Source: an uncultured beta proteobacterium
GTDB taxonomy: Bacteria > Pseudomonadota > Gammaproteobacteria > Burkholderiales > Burkholderiaceae_C
Direction: 5' to 3'
DNA: 44,867 nucleotides
Assembly: GCA_903870065.1 (NCBI GenBank)
Contig: CAIQBN010000384.1
Span: forward strand, 1-44,867
In this document: piece after piece, positions 27,385-35,583 of the stretch
Layout: every line of letters starts with the position of its first letter
How positions within the stretch are numbered: the stretch's first letter is position 1
The notes under the pieces: generated by a model
Database searches by the model: none
Told to the model about the DNA's origin: nothing
The model's input: only the letters and a program-made list of their open reading frames with translations
Made by a program: the position numbers and the translations under genes

Positions 27385-27404
27385 AAGTAATTACTCAATT
27401 ACTT
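27385..27404 (+). promoter_or_regulatory. Perfect palindrome, candidate TetR operator
   Basis: AAGTAATT-actc-AATTACTT is an 8-4-8 perfect inverted repeat ending 8 nt before the regulator's ATG at 27413 (2 nt before the alternative GTG at 27407). Its position and symmetry fit the autoregulatory operator of a TetR-family repressor that would also control the transporter operon. The 110 bp upstream (27274-27384) shows no gene. Confidence 0.7.
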
Positions 27405-27412
27405 CAGTGAAG

Positions 27413-28096
27413 ATGGAACTAGACAAGCGACGAACCAAGCAGGCCACATCGGTTCGGCGGGCGGAGTTTGTTGCAGCGGCGCTGGAACTGGCTGCGATAC
27501 GCAGCCCGGTTGACATTACAACGACTGACTTGGCACACGCAGTCGGCATCAGCCAGGGCGCAGTTTTTCGCCACTTCGCGAGCAAAGAGGCCATCTGGCT
27601 TGCGGTACTGGACTGGGCCACATCCGCACTAATGGAACAGTTGCAGACTGCCGCTCGCGATGACACGAAACCACCCGGCCGCAGAGATCCCCTGGCGGCG
27701 TTGCATGCAGTTTTTTCGGCCCACGTAGCTTTTGTGATTGCGCACCCTGGTGTGCCACGTATCATCTTTCAAGAGCTGCAGCACGCCCACGACACGGAGC
27801 TCAAGGCGCGCGTACGCATGCTGATGCAGCAGTACCGCAGCCTCATCATGCAGCTGTTGGTCGAAGCGAACGAGCAGCAGTTGCTGGCACCTGCACTGGA
27901 CGTGCAGTCTGGCGCAGTGGCCTTTCTGGGGGCGGTTCAAGGACTCATCCTGCAGTCTCTTGTGAGTGGCCGGGTCCAGTCCATGCTGGACCAGGCACCT
28001 GGCGTGTTTTCCATTTATTTGCGTGGCATCACCGGCGGCCCGGGTGTTGATTTCGCGCAGCATCGTGTCCCTGGCGGACCAGAAAGAACACCATGA
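27413..28096 (+). CDS. TetR/AcrR family transcriptional regulator of the ABC export operon
   Basis: A 227-residue regulator. The N-terminal helix-turn-helix is FVAAALELAAIRS...TTTDLAHAVGISQGAVFRHFASKEAIWLAVLDW (about 20-75), the classic TetR layout; the C-terminal helical region is the ligand-binding and dimer part and includes HPGVPRIIFQELQHA, a segment common in regulators of efflux operons. The start could be GTG 27407 or ATG 27413. It overlaps the adaptor gene by 4 nt (ATGA), so regulator and transporter form one operon of four genes, and self-repression through the palindrome at 27385 is predicted. The ligand is unknown. Confidence 0.9.
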   Translation: MELDKRRTKQATSVRRAEFVAAALELAAIRSPVDITTTDLAHAVGISQGAVFRHFASKEAIWLAVLDWATSALMEQLQTAARDDTKPPGRRDPLAALHAVFSAHVAFVIAHPGVPRIIFQELQHAHDTELKARVRMLMQQYRSLIMQLLVEANEQQLLAPALDVQSGAVAFLGAVQGLILQSLVSGRVQSMLDQAPGVFSIYLRGITGGPGVDFAQHRVPGGPERTP

Positions 28097-29313
28097 AAGC
28101 CCCTCGCGCACTTTTGCGTCGCATCGCACTGTTCGCCATACTGCTGGCGATACTGGCCGCAATCATGTGGGTTGCGCTGCGCAGCGGTCCGCTGGCCGCC
28201 ACACGGGTGACCACCACCAACGTGCAGGAAGCCCAGCTCAAACCCGCCATCTTTGGTATCGGAACCGTAGAGGCCAGGCGCAGCTGGCTGCTCGGCCCGA
28301 CGAATGCCGCACGGGTGCTGGTGGTTAAGGTGGATGTAGGCGACACGGTGCACGCCGGGCAGTTGCTGGCCGAAATGGACCCGGTCGATCTGGACGACCG
28401 CCTGAGGGCCCTAGATGCAGCGCTGGCCCGCGCCGGCAGTTCCAAGCGCGCGTCCCAGGCCCAGCTTGCCGACGCCAGCGCGCGGCGCAACCTGGCTACC
28501 GTCAATTTGCAGCGCAATCAGGATTTGGCTGCAAAAAATTTCATCAGCGCGGGTGCGCTGGAATCGCGCCTGCAAGAAATGGCGTCCGCCGAGGCGGCGC
28601 TGCAGGCAGCAGAAGCCAACCTGGCAGGCGCCGGGCAGGATTTCGCGCGCCAGCAAGCTGAACGCAACGCACTGGCACGTCAGCGCACAACCGCCCGCCT
28701 GTTGGCACCAGCCGACGCAATTGTCACCAGCCGGGATGCCGAAGCGGGCTCCACTGTGGTGGCGGGGCAGCCGGTACTTCGCTTGATCGACCCGAGTAGT
28801 CTGTGGATCAGGTTGCGTGTGGATCAAGGCCGCTCCAGGGGACTTGCGCCGGGATTGCCGGCTCGCATTACCTTGCGCTCCCAGCCGGGTCAAACCATGG
28901 CCGGGAAGGTCGCCCGTGTTGAACTGCTGGCCGATAGCGTGACCGAAGAACGCATCGTGCAAGTGGCGTTTGACGCGCCAAACACGTCCGCAGCATCCGT
29001 AGGAGAACTGGCCGAGGTCACTCTGGATTTGCCACAAACTGCGCCTGCACTTGTGCTGCCCAATGCGGCCATCCAGCGCCAGCAGGGGCAAGTCGGTGTC
29101 TGGCGGCTCGGCGCTGCGGGCACTCCAGAATTTGCACCGGTACAACTGGGTATGGACAGCCTTGATGGACGGGTACAAGTACTCAAAGGGCTGCAAACCG
29201 GTGACACGATAGTCGTCTATAGCCAGGCTGCCCTCACTGCCCAGACACGGGTGCAGGTGGTCGATACACTTTCCAAAGCGCCACAGCAAGTCCGGCCGGG
29301 GGACGCCCCATGA
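28093..29313 (+). CDS. Periplasmic adaptor (HlyD/MFP family, DevB-like) of an ABC exporter
   Basis: A 406-residue membrane-fusion protein. One N-terminal anchor (IALFAILLAILAAIMWVALR, about 11-32), a lipoyl-like half (VLVVKVDVGDTVHAGQLLAEMDPVDLDDR), a long coiled-coil hairpin rich in Ala, Arg and Gln (about 105-200), the second lipoyl half (RLLAPADAIVTSRDAEAGSTVVAGQPVL) and beta-barrel plus membrane-proximal domains. Such proteins link an inner-membrane ABC transporter to an outer-membrane channel. No TolC-type gene is nearby, so a shared channel is likely. It overlaps the regulator upstream and the permease downstream by 4 nt each. Confidence 0.9.
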   Translation: MKAPRALLRRIALFAILLAILAAIMWVALRSGPLAATRVTTTNVQEAQLKPAIFGIGTVEARRSWLLGPTNAARVLVVKVDVGDTVHAGQLLAEMDPVDLDDRLRALDAALARAGSSKRASQAQLADASARRNLATVNLQRNQDLAAKNFISAGALESRLQEMASAEAALQAAEANLAGAGQDFARQQAERNALARQRTTARLLAPADAIVTSRDAEAGSTVVAGQPVLRLIDPSSLWIRLRVDQGRSRGLAPGLPARITLRSQPGQTMAGKVARVELLADSVTEERIVQVAFDAPNTSAASVGELAEVTLDLPQTAPALVLPNAAIQRQQGQVGVWRLGAAGTPEFAPVQLGMDSLDGRVQVLKGLQTGDTIVVYSQAALTAQTRVQVVDTLSKAPQQVRPGDAP

Positions 29314-30503
29314 TCAGCCTGGCCGGGCGAGACATTGCCCACAGCTGGAGCAAGTTCGCACTTACTGGCATGGGTTTGGGCCTTTTGATCGGCGTCACGC
29401 TGACCATGGCTGGCGTCTACCGCGGCATGGTTGACGACGCCCGCGCGCTACTGAACAACAGCCGCGCCGACCTGTGGGTGGTTCAAAAGGATACGCAAGG
29501 TCCCTATGCCGAGTCATCCAGCATCCGGGACGATGCGGTGCGCAGCGTGCGCGGCATGCCGGGCGTCGCCCTGGCGTCCAACGTAACCTATTTCACGATG
29601 CAGGTGCAAGGGGCCGATGGCGGTGACACGCGCGCCATGGTGGTGGGAGTGGAGAACGGCCTGCCGGGCGAGCCGGGTTATCTGATTGCCGGACGCCACA
29701 TGACCCGCAGCCACTATGAGGCCGTTGCCGATGTCAAAACCGGCTTTTCGGTGGGCGAGCGCGTCCACATTCGCCGGCACACCTATACGGTGGTCGGGCT
29801 GACCCAACGCATGGTGTCCTCGGGCGGCGACCCGATGATTTTCATTTCGCTGAAAGACGCACAGGAGGCGCAGTTTTTGAAGGACAACGATGCCATTCAC
29901 AATGATCGCAACCGCACAGCCGCCAACCCGGCCTTTAACCGACCCGCCGTACCCGGCCTGCTCGAAGCCGTGCAGTCTTTACAGACCAGCAGCCACAATG
30001 TCAACGCAGTACTGGTTCAAGTTGCGCCGGGCTTTGATGCAGAACAAGTGGCGCAGCCCATTCGGCGCTGGAAGCACCTGCAGGTATTCACCCGCGAAGG
30101 GATGGAAGACATCCTGGTAGCCAAGCTGATTGCCACATCGGCCAAGCAAATCGGCATGTTTCTGGTCATTCTGGCGATCGTCAGCGCGGCCATCGTGGCC
30201 TTCATTATTTACACCATGACCATGGGAAAAATCCGCGAGATCGCGGTGCTCAAACTCATCGGCACCCGCAATCTGACCATTGCCAGCATGATTTTGCAGC
30301 AAGCAATGGGCCTGGGCCTGATCGGATTTGCTGTGGGCAAGGTTGCGGCAACCTTCTGGGCGCCGGTATTCCCCAAATTTGTTCTGCTGCTTACACAGGA
30401 TGCCATTACCGGGTTGGTGGTCACCCTGCTGATTTGTGCGTTGGCAAGCACCCTTGCCATTCGGGCGGCACTGCGCGTTGACCCTGCGCAGGCGATCGGG
30501 TAA
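29310..30503 (+). CDS. ABC transporter permease, FtsX/MacB family (DevC-like)
   Basis: A 397-residue permease with the type VII exporter plan: helix 1 at about 14-36 (SKFALTGMGLGLLIGVTLTMAG), a large periplasmic MacB-PCD-like domain (about 40-270), and three further helices (FLVILAIVSAAIVAFIIYTM, MGLGLIGFAVGKVAATFW and GLVVTLLICALASTLAIRAAL). MGKIREIAVLKLIGTRN between helices 2 and 3 is the usual coupling region. The early VYRGMVDDARALLNNSRADLWVVQ is like DevC of cyanobacterial glycolipid export. It works with the adaptor upstream and the ATPase downstream as a tripartite mechanotransmission exporter. Confidence 0.9.
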   Translation: MISLAGRDIAHSWSKFALTGMGLGLLIGVTLTMAGVYRGMVDDARALLNNSRADLWVVQKDTQGPYAESSSIRDDAVRSVRGMPGVALASNVTYFTMQVQGADGGDTRAMVVGVENGLPGEPGYLIAGRHMTRSHYEAVADVKTGFSVGERVHIRRHTYTVVGLTQRMVSSGGDPMIFISLKDAQEAQFLKDNDAIHNDRNRTAANPAFNRPAVPGLLEAVQSLQTSSHNVNAVLVQVAPGFDAEQVAQPIRRWKHLQVFTREGMEDILVAKLIATSAKQIGMFLVILAIVSAAIVAFIIYTMTMGKIREIAVLKLIGTRNLTIASMILQQAMGLGLIGFAVGKVAATFWAPVFPKFVLLLTQDAITGLVVTLLICALASTLAIRAALRVDPAQAIG

Positions 30504-30507
30504 AGCC

Positions 30508-31248
30508 ATGCAAACATTAACCCAGTCTGTTCCTGATCGCACCACAGGCGGCATCCTGATTGAAAACCTGCGTAAGGTGTATGGTCAGGGTGACACCGCA
30601 GTCGAAGCACTTAAAAACGTGAACATGGCCGTATCCCCGGGTGAAGTGGTCGGTCTGGTAGGGCCATCGGGCTCGGGCAAGAGCACCTTGCTCAAATGCC
30701 TGGGTGCCATCATCGAGCCCACCTCGGGTCGGATGACTCTGGGCCAGGATGTCATTTACGACAATGGCTGGAAAGTACGCGACCTGCGCGCCCTGCGGCG
30801 CGACCGCATCGGCTTTGTTTTCCAGGCGCCCTACCTGATTCCGTTTCTGGACGTCATGGATAACGTCGCCCTGCTGCCGATGTTGGCCGGTAAAGCCAAC
30901 GCACAATCCCGAGTCCGCGCCCTGGAGCTGCTGACCGCACTTGACGTGCAGCACCGCGCCAAAGCCCAGCCCTCGCAGCTATCGGGTGGCGAGCAGCAGC
31001 GTGTGTCCATCGCACGCGCCTTGGCCAACCGCCCGCCGGTCATCCTGGCCGACGAGCCCACTGCGCCACTGGACAGCGAACGCGCCCTGGGCGTGATGCG
31101 CATCCTGAACCAGATGGCGAAACAGGCCCAGACCGCCATCATCGTGGTCACGCACGACGAGAAGATCATTCCAACATTCAAACGGATTTACCACATACGC
31201 GATGGTCAAACCGTGGAAGAGGCAGGCGAGGGGCGTTCACTAGACTGA
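30508..31248 (+). CDS. ABC transporter ATP-binding protein (MacB/LolD/DevA-like)
   Basis: A 246-residue ATPase starting at ATG 30508, 4 nt after the permease stop; a longer frame reaching back to 30436 lies inside the permease gene and is rejected. Walker A is [11 protein letters not shown], the Q-loop is [19 protein letters not shown], the signature [15 protein letters not shown], Walker [15 protein letters not shown] and the switch His is in IVVTHDEKI. The position after Walker B reads TAPLD, where the subfamily usually has TGALD or TGNLD, a small deviation that should not affect catalysis. It is the last gene of the four-gene operon; repeat copy E follows. Confidence 0.93.
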   Translation: MQTLTQSVPDRTTGGILIENLRKVYGQGDTAVEALKNVNMAVSPGEVVGLVGPSGSGKSTLLKCLGAIIEPTSGRMTLGQDVIYDNGWKVRDLRALRRDRIGFVFQAPYLIPFLDVMDNVALLPMLAGKANAQSRVRALELLTALDVQHRAKAQPSQLSGGEQQRVSIARALANRPPVILADEPTAPLDSERALGVMRILNQMAKQAQTAIIVVTHDEKIIPTFKRIYHIRDGQTVEEAGEGRSLD

Positions 31249-31272
31249 CAAAGTTAGTGATCAAATCGCCTG

Positions 31273-31316
31273 TTAGCCCTCGTATTCATTGCACATGAAG
31301 CTATATATTTTGTAGC
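31273..31316 (-). repeat. Dispersed 17-18-9 intergenic repeat, copy E
   Basis: On the minus strand: gctacaaaatatatagc, 18 nt, gagggctaa, tail caggcgattt. Its spacer holds its own small inverted repeat (ttcat/atgaa). It lies downstream of the ABC exporter operon and downstream of the leftward CPBP remnant, a convergent junction. Confidence 0.85.
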
Positions 31317-31355
31317 TAATTTGATTTATTGGATCACTGCTGGCACTCCCGTGGT

Positions 31356-31740
31356 TCAACGACCGATTCGCGTCCAGAAGGGCGTAACGATTTGACCGCT
31401 GCGCCGCGCCAGGAACAGCAAAGTCCCGGTGACACCGAGCACGACAATGAGACCAATGGCCGAGCCTTCCAAGCCGAACGCGCCACCGGTTATCCATTCG
31501 GGTGCGCCCAGTGCAATCCAGCTTCCCAGTGATTCCTGCACCAATCGGAACAACACGCCACGCATCAGCATCTCTTCGATCAAGCCAAAGGTTTAGGCCA
31601 ACAAAAAAATATACCGCGTCGTCACCCACTCCCCGTGCCCAGACCAGAGCGGAAACACATTTGCTGTAAATCGCCGCGCCTCGAACCTTGCGGCCAGCTA
31701 GCTGAAATTGCGCACCAGCGGGTTTGAGGGTTCGGCGTGC
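31356..31740 (-). pseudogene. Decayed CPBP-family intramembrane protease gene
   Basis: The readable fragment (31356-31583 and a little upstream) contains FGLIEEMLMRGVLFRLVQ, the EExxxR motif of CPBP (CAAX-like) proteases, followed by ESLGSWIAL. The chain then jumps to APEWITGGAFGLEGSAIGL, which normally comes near the C-terminus; the intervening part with the FxxxH and HxxxN/B motifs has been deleted in frame. Upstream in the same frame there are stops at 31593-31595 (TAA) and 31698-31700 (TAG), separated by readable sequence such as FTANVFPLWSGHGEWVTTRYIFLLA. With a lost catalytic half and two stops this cannot give an active protease. The exact 5' limit is unclear. Confidence 0.7.
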
Positions 31741-31951
31741 AGCGTCAAATAGCAGCCTACGGTTGACGGTCAGTGGCTCTTTCCAACTGACGAAGTATCG
31801 CAAATAAGGAAAGTTGTGCCGTGCTCCCTGGCGCTGACTCGCCAAGTGCGCCTGCGGCATGCGAACCACCTTCACCGCTGCCGTGGCACCCAAGGCGCTG
31901 GTGCGAGTTGAGCGAGTTGCACAGCATTAACCTTACTTGGATACTACAGCT

Positions 31952-33403
31952 ATGAATCCCCTGTTGTTGCTGGCCGTGGTTGGGGCCTATTTCGCCATCC
32001 TGCTGCTGGTCGCCTGGGCCACCTCGCGCCATGCCAGCAATGACACATTTTTCATTGGCAATAAAAACAGCAACTGGATGCTGGTCGCCTTTGGCATGGT
32101 GGGCACGTCGCTTAGTGGGATAACTTTCATTAGTGTGCCAGGTGCGGTAGGGCGCGATGGGTTTGCCTATTTCCAGCTGGTGTTAGGCCACCTGATCGGC
32201 TTTTGGGTTGTAGCCTTTGTGCTGTTGCCCTTGTATTACCGCCACCGGCTGACGTCTATCTACCACTACCTGGGGCATCGCCTTGGAACCCGTGCCTACA
32301 AAACCGGCGCTGTTTTTTTCATCGTGTCGCGCACGTTGGGCGCAACCGCCCGGCTGTACCTGGTGGTCAATATCCTGCAGGCGATCATTCTGGAGCGCCT
32401 GGGCGTACCGTTCTGGCTAACCGCCCTGGTGATGCTGCTGATGATCCTTCTGTACACCTACGAAGGCGGCGTCAAAACCATCGTCTGGACCGACACCTTG
32501 CAAACCACTTGCATGCTGGGCGGGTTAGTCATCTGCGCGTGGTTTTTGCTAGACCGCTTGCATCTGGATCTGACCCAGAGTCTCGACGCGATGGATTCAC
32601 GGGGCCTTTCGACCATTTTTGTCACTGACCCCCATAACAAGCTGTACTTCCTCAAGCAGGTTGTGGCCGGAATTTTCATCACGGTAGCGATGACCGGGCT
32701 TGACCAGGAAATGATGCAAAAAAATATATCAGTCAAGACACTTGCCGATTCGCAGAAGAACATGATGAGTTTAAGCGTGGTATTCACCGGTGTGGTCCTG
32801 CTGTTTCTGTATTTGGGTGGGCTGTTGAGCCTGTTCACAGCGCAGCTGGGCATGACCGAAGCGGGCGACAAGATTTTTGCGGCCGTCGTTCTAGGTCACC
32901 TGCCACAAGCCGTGCAGATCATTTTTGTCGTCGCCCTGATCTCCGCACTGTTTCCCAGCGCCGACGGTGCCATCACCGCACTCACCTCAAGCTTTTGCAT
33001 CGACTTGCTGGGCATGCAGCAACGCAGCGAGTGGGATGAAGGGCACAGGAAGCGGATTCGACACCAAGTGCACCTGGGATTCGCCGCGCTTTTCCTGCTG
33101 CTGGTAATGGCATTCAAATGGATTGACGACCCAAGCATGATCGGGTTGATCCTCAAACTCGCCGCCTACACATACGGACCGTTGCTGGGTCTGTTCGCAT
33201 TCGGAATACTGACCACCCGGCAGGTCCACGGCGCGTGGGTGCCATGGATTTGCCTTGCGGCTCCCGCCCTGTGTTTTGCCGTCGATGCAAATCAGCGGTT
33301 CCTTTTTGGGACTTACCAGATCGGATTGGAGTTGCTGCTGTTTAACGCCACGTTGACGTTTTCCGGACTGTGGCTGGCCCGCAGAAAGCGCGTACACCTC
33401 TAA
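31952..33403 (+). CDS. Sodium:solute symporter (SSS family)
   Basis: A 483-residue transporter with about 13 membrane segments and the LeuT-like fold expected of the family. Characteristic parts are the N-terminal FFIGNKNSNWMLVAFGMVGTSLSG unwound region, SVPGAVGRDGFAYFQ, the family segment around RLYLVVNILQ, VAMTGLDQEMMQKN, and FPSADGAITALTSSFCID with the serine/threonine cluster that forms the second sodium site. It starts at ATG 31952; a TTG at 31937 would add five residues. The substrate is unknown. Because it sits beside the leftward amino-sugar operon, an amino sugar or related nutrient is a reasonable guess, but the two units are convergent and not co-transcribed. Confidence 0.88.
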   Translation: MNPLLLLAVVGAYFAILLLVAWATSRHASNDTFFIGNKNSNWMLVAFGMVGTSLSGITFISVPGAVGRDGFAYFQLVLGHLIGFWVVAFVLLPLYYRHRLTSIYHYLGHRLGTRAYKTGAVFFIVSRTLGATARLYLVVNILQAIILERLGVPFWLTALVMLLMILLYTYEGGVKTIVWTDTLQTTCMLGGLVICAWFLLDRLHLDLTQSLDAMDSRGLSTIFVTDPHNKLYFLKQVVAGIFITVAMTGLDQEMMQKNISVKTLADSQKNMMSLSVVFTGVVLLFLYLGGLLSLFTAQLGMTEAGDKIFAAVVLGHLPQAVQIIFVVALISALFPSADGAITALTSSFCIDLLGMQQRSEWDEGHRKRIRHQVHLGFAALFLLLVMAFKWIDDPSMIGLILKLAAYTYGPLLGLFAFGILTTRQVHGAWVPWICLAAPALCFAVDANQRFLFGTYQIGLELLLFNATLTFSGLWLARRKRVHL

Positions 33404-33472
33404 ATCACTGCCCCGCGAGGCGCCCAATGCCTCTAAAGGTTTGACCAGCAGCTTTAAGCCTAAAATACCCCG

Positions 33473-33516
33473 TCAGCCCTCTTCTTTACTACACTCGTTG
33501 CTATAACAATAGTAGC
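33473..33516 (-). repeat. Dispersed 17-18-9 intergenic repeat, copy F
   Basis: On the minus strand: gctactattgttatagc, 18 nt, gagggctga, tail acggggtattt. It lies between the convergent symporter and mutarotase genes, where it could act as a terminator for either, although it carries no U-run. Confidence 0.8.
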
Positions 33517-33538
33517 AACCGAGCCCTGACTGTCAGTA

Positions 33539-34450
33539 TCATGGCAGCGGGTGCTGCCCCCAGGGAACGACCTGCAAACGCTGTACCAGTCGGTGGTGGG
33601 CGCCCCCGCCGAGCGTGACACTATCGTCCCCTGCGTTGCTGGCTTCCACGCAGATGAACTGCAACCACCCTTCGTCGGGCATGTCGGGCATGGCGCGCGC
33701 ACCGGCCGACCCGGGATTCCAGACCACAACCGACTGACTGCCCTTGGTGGTGATTTGGATCTGGCGCTGTCCATCCGGGTCGATCACCGTGTAATGCTGC
33801 TGCGCCGCCCCCGACGTTTGTTGGTAAACCCGGTCACAGGCGTTTTCCAGCTGATAGCTGTCCGTTTGCAAGCGGTCAGTGGTTCCCAGCAGTTTGTCGG
33901 CGTACCGCAGTCCGGTCAATCCCTCGACCCGTATGCTGGCAGCATTGGTCACAGCGAAGTAAGAATGCAAGGCCTGGGTCAGACTGTAGTCGTTGGCGCC
34001 CTGATTGTGGGTGTGCAGAGTCTGTGTCAGATGCTCGTCCAGGTCGACCCGCAGACTTAAGCGCAGCTCGCTGGCGTGGCGATTGAGGGGATCCTCAGGC
34101 GATGAGGTGGTGCAGGGAGCCAGTTCAATGCTGACGCAATCAGGTCCGTCAGCGTGCACAAAAGTCACTTCCCACGCGCGGTTGCGCACCGGCCCGTGCT
34201 GCATTGCGCCGTCGGGCATGCCCTGCTTGCCAAACCAAGGCCAGCACACTGGCACGCCGCCGCGAATCGCAGCCGGCTCGGCAAAGGCCAGTGGGGAGAG
34301 CCAGAACACCTCGCGCTGTCCGATGGGCACCCAGGACAGTAGCTGGGCACCGTGCAGCGCCACCACGGCCGTGCCGTGTCGGGTCTGCAGTTGCAGGCAG
34401 CGGTGGCCTGCATAGTCCAGGGTTTGAATCTGCTGGGTGGCGAGGGTCAT
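33539..34450 (-). CDS. D-hexose-6-phosphate mutarotase (YeaD-like, galactose mutarotase fold)
   Basis: A 303-residue aldose-1-epimerase-like enzyme that interconverts alpha and beta anomers of hexose 6-phosphates. Recognisable parts are VVALHGAQLLSWVP, EVFWLSPLA, RGGVPVCWPWFG (sugar-phosphate site), GPVRNRAWEV, the catalytic His in LHSYFAVTN and the catalytic Glu region WLQFICVEASNA. Length fits the YeaD group (about 290-300). ATG 34450 is used; a TTG at 34456 adds two residues. It is the last gene of the leftward amino-sugar cluster, 110 bp after the deaminase gene, and would supply the anomer required by downstream sugar-phosphate enzymes. Confidence 0.88.
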   Translation of the reverse strand: MTLATQQIQTLDYAGHRCLQLQTRHGTAVVALHGAQLLSWVPIGQREVFWLSPLAFAEPAAIRGGVPVCWPWFGKQGMPDGAMQHGPVRNRAWEVTFVHADGPDCVSIELAPCTTSSPEDPLNRHASELRLSLRVDLDEHLTQTLHTHNQGANDYSLTQALHSYFAVTNAASIRVEGLTGLRYADKLLGTTDRLQTDSYQLENACDRVYQQTSGAAQQHYTVIDPDGQRQIQITTKGSQSVVVWNPGSAGARAMPDMPDEGWLQFICVEASNAGDDSVTLGGGAHHRLVQRLQVVPWGQHPLP

Positions 34451-34560
34451 GACCAAGCCTACCGCAAACCAAGCGCAAATGCACGCGCAAATTCCAACCC
34501 CTTATGACATTGGATTGGGTTGCAGGTCGGCGCAGTGCTGCACGCGGGTGAGTTCTGTGT

Positions 34561-35583
34561 TCAGTGGGTTTTGGTGACCTTGGCCAGAAAGCGGGGCTCG
34601 TCCGGGTTGCGCCCGCGCGTGCGCGCCAAAGCTTCGACCAGAGGGTAGAAGCTCTGGATCAGCGAAATCGGGTCGAGGTCGCTAGAGGCGGTTTCAACGA
34701 TAGGCAGGTTGGCGCCCGGTGTGTCCGCCGGTGCCGCCAGTAGCACTTTGGCGCCGCGCAGACGCATTTCCTCTGCCAGCGCCAGCAGGCCGGCTTGGGC
34801 CGGCCCGCGCGGGGCGAATACCAACAGGGGATAGCCCTCCTCGATCAGCGCCATGGGGCCGTGCTTGACTTCGGCGCTGGAAAATGCTTCGGCCTGGATA
34901 CCGCAGGTCTCCTTGAACTTCAGTGCCGCCTCTAACGCCACGGGCATACCGGTGCCGCGGCCAATGACTAACAGGCGGTCCACGCCATGCAGCACATCCA
35001 GCGCAACTGACCAGTCCATCCGGGCTGCGCGGGCCAGCACATCGGGCAGCGCAGACAGCGCAGACGCCAGTTCCTGATCGCCTTGCCACGCCGCAACAAC
35101 ACGGGCACCAGCCACCAGCTGTGCGATATAACTCTTGGTTGCGGCCACGCTGACCTCGGTTCCGGCATGCAGCGGAAACACCCATTGCGCAGCCTGCGCC
35201 AGCGGGGAGTCGGCTTTGTTGACAAAGGCCGCCGTCACCGCGCCGCCTTCGGTAAACATGCGGGTGGGCGCCACCAGATCCGGGCTTTGGCCGGATTGCG
35301 AAAAGGCCATAGAGACCAGTCCCTTGCAGGCAATGTGCGAGTGGTACAGCGTGATCAGCGACATCGGCAACGAGGTCACCAGCCGGCCCATGCGGGCCAT
35401 CACCAGGTAAGCCAGAAAGTGGGCCGCGTGGTCCGAGCTGCCGCGCGCCACGGTCAGCACCGCAGTCGGATTCTGCTGGCGCAGTAATGCGCCAAACGCA
35501 CGGTATTCCTGGTCGTTATGCGCTAGTTGGTCTGCAACGGCTTGCGGCGCCTCTCTAGCCTCAGCGAGCATCAGTGTGTTCAA
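34561..35583 (-). CDS. SIS-domain glucosamine-6-phosphate deaminase/isomerase (NagB-II type)
   Basis: A 340-residue protein with two SIS domains, related to the isomerase half of GlmS. Signature parts are VARGSSDHAAHFLAYLVM, SQSGQSPDLVAPT (phosphosugar-binding serines), VAATKSYIAQL and the second-domain GRGTGMPVALEAALKFKETCGIQAEAFSSAEVKHGP. NagB-II enzymes convert GlcN6P to Fru6P and ammonia and replace classical NagB in many proteobacteria. The start at TTG 35583 is supported by AAGGAA about 8 nt upstream; ATG 35571 is too far from it. It overlaps the 3' end of nagA by 23 nt. AgaS-like activity on galactosamine 6-phosphate is the main alternative. Confidence 0.88.
   Translation of the reverse strand: MNTLMLAEAREAPQAVADQLAHNDQEYRAFGALLRQQNPTAVLTVARGSSDHAAHFLAYLVMARMGRLVTSLPMSLITLYHSHIACKGLVSMAFSQSGQSPDLVAPTRMFTEGGAVTAAFVNKADSPLAQAAQWVFPLHAGTEVSVAATKSYIAQLVAGARVVAAWQGDQELASALSALPDVLARAARMDWSVALDVLHGVDRLLVIGRGTGMPVALEAALKFKETCGIQAEAFSSAEVKHGPMALIEEGYPLLVFAPRGPAQAGLLALAEEMRLRGAKVLLAAPADTPGANLPIVETASSDLDPISLIQSFYPLVEALARTRGRNPDEPRFLAKVTKTH

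Noticed and set aside
31273-31893. A 206-codon leftward open frame over the CPBP remnant
   Set aside because: It is out of frame with the recognisable CPBP motifs, and its product shows no domain, signal or ribosome-binding site.
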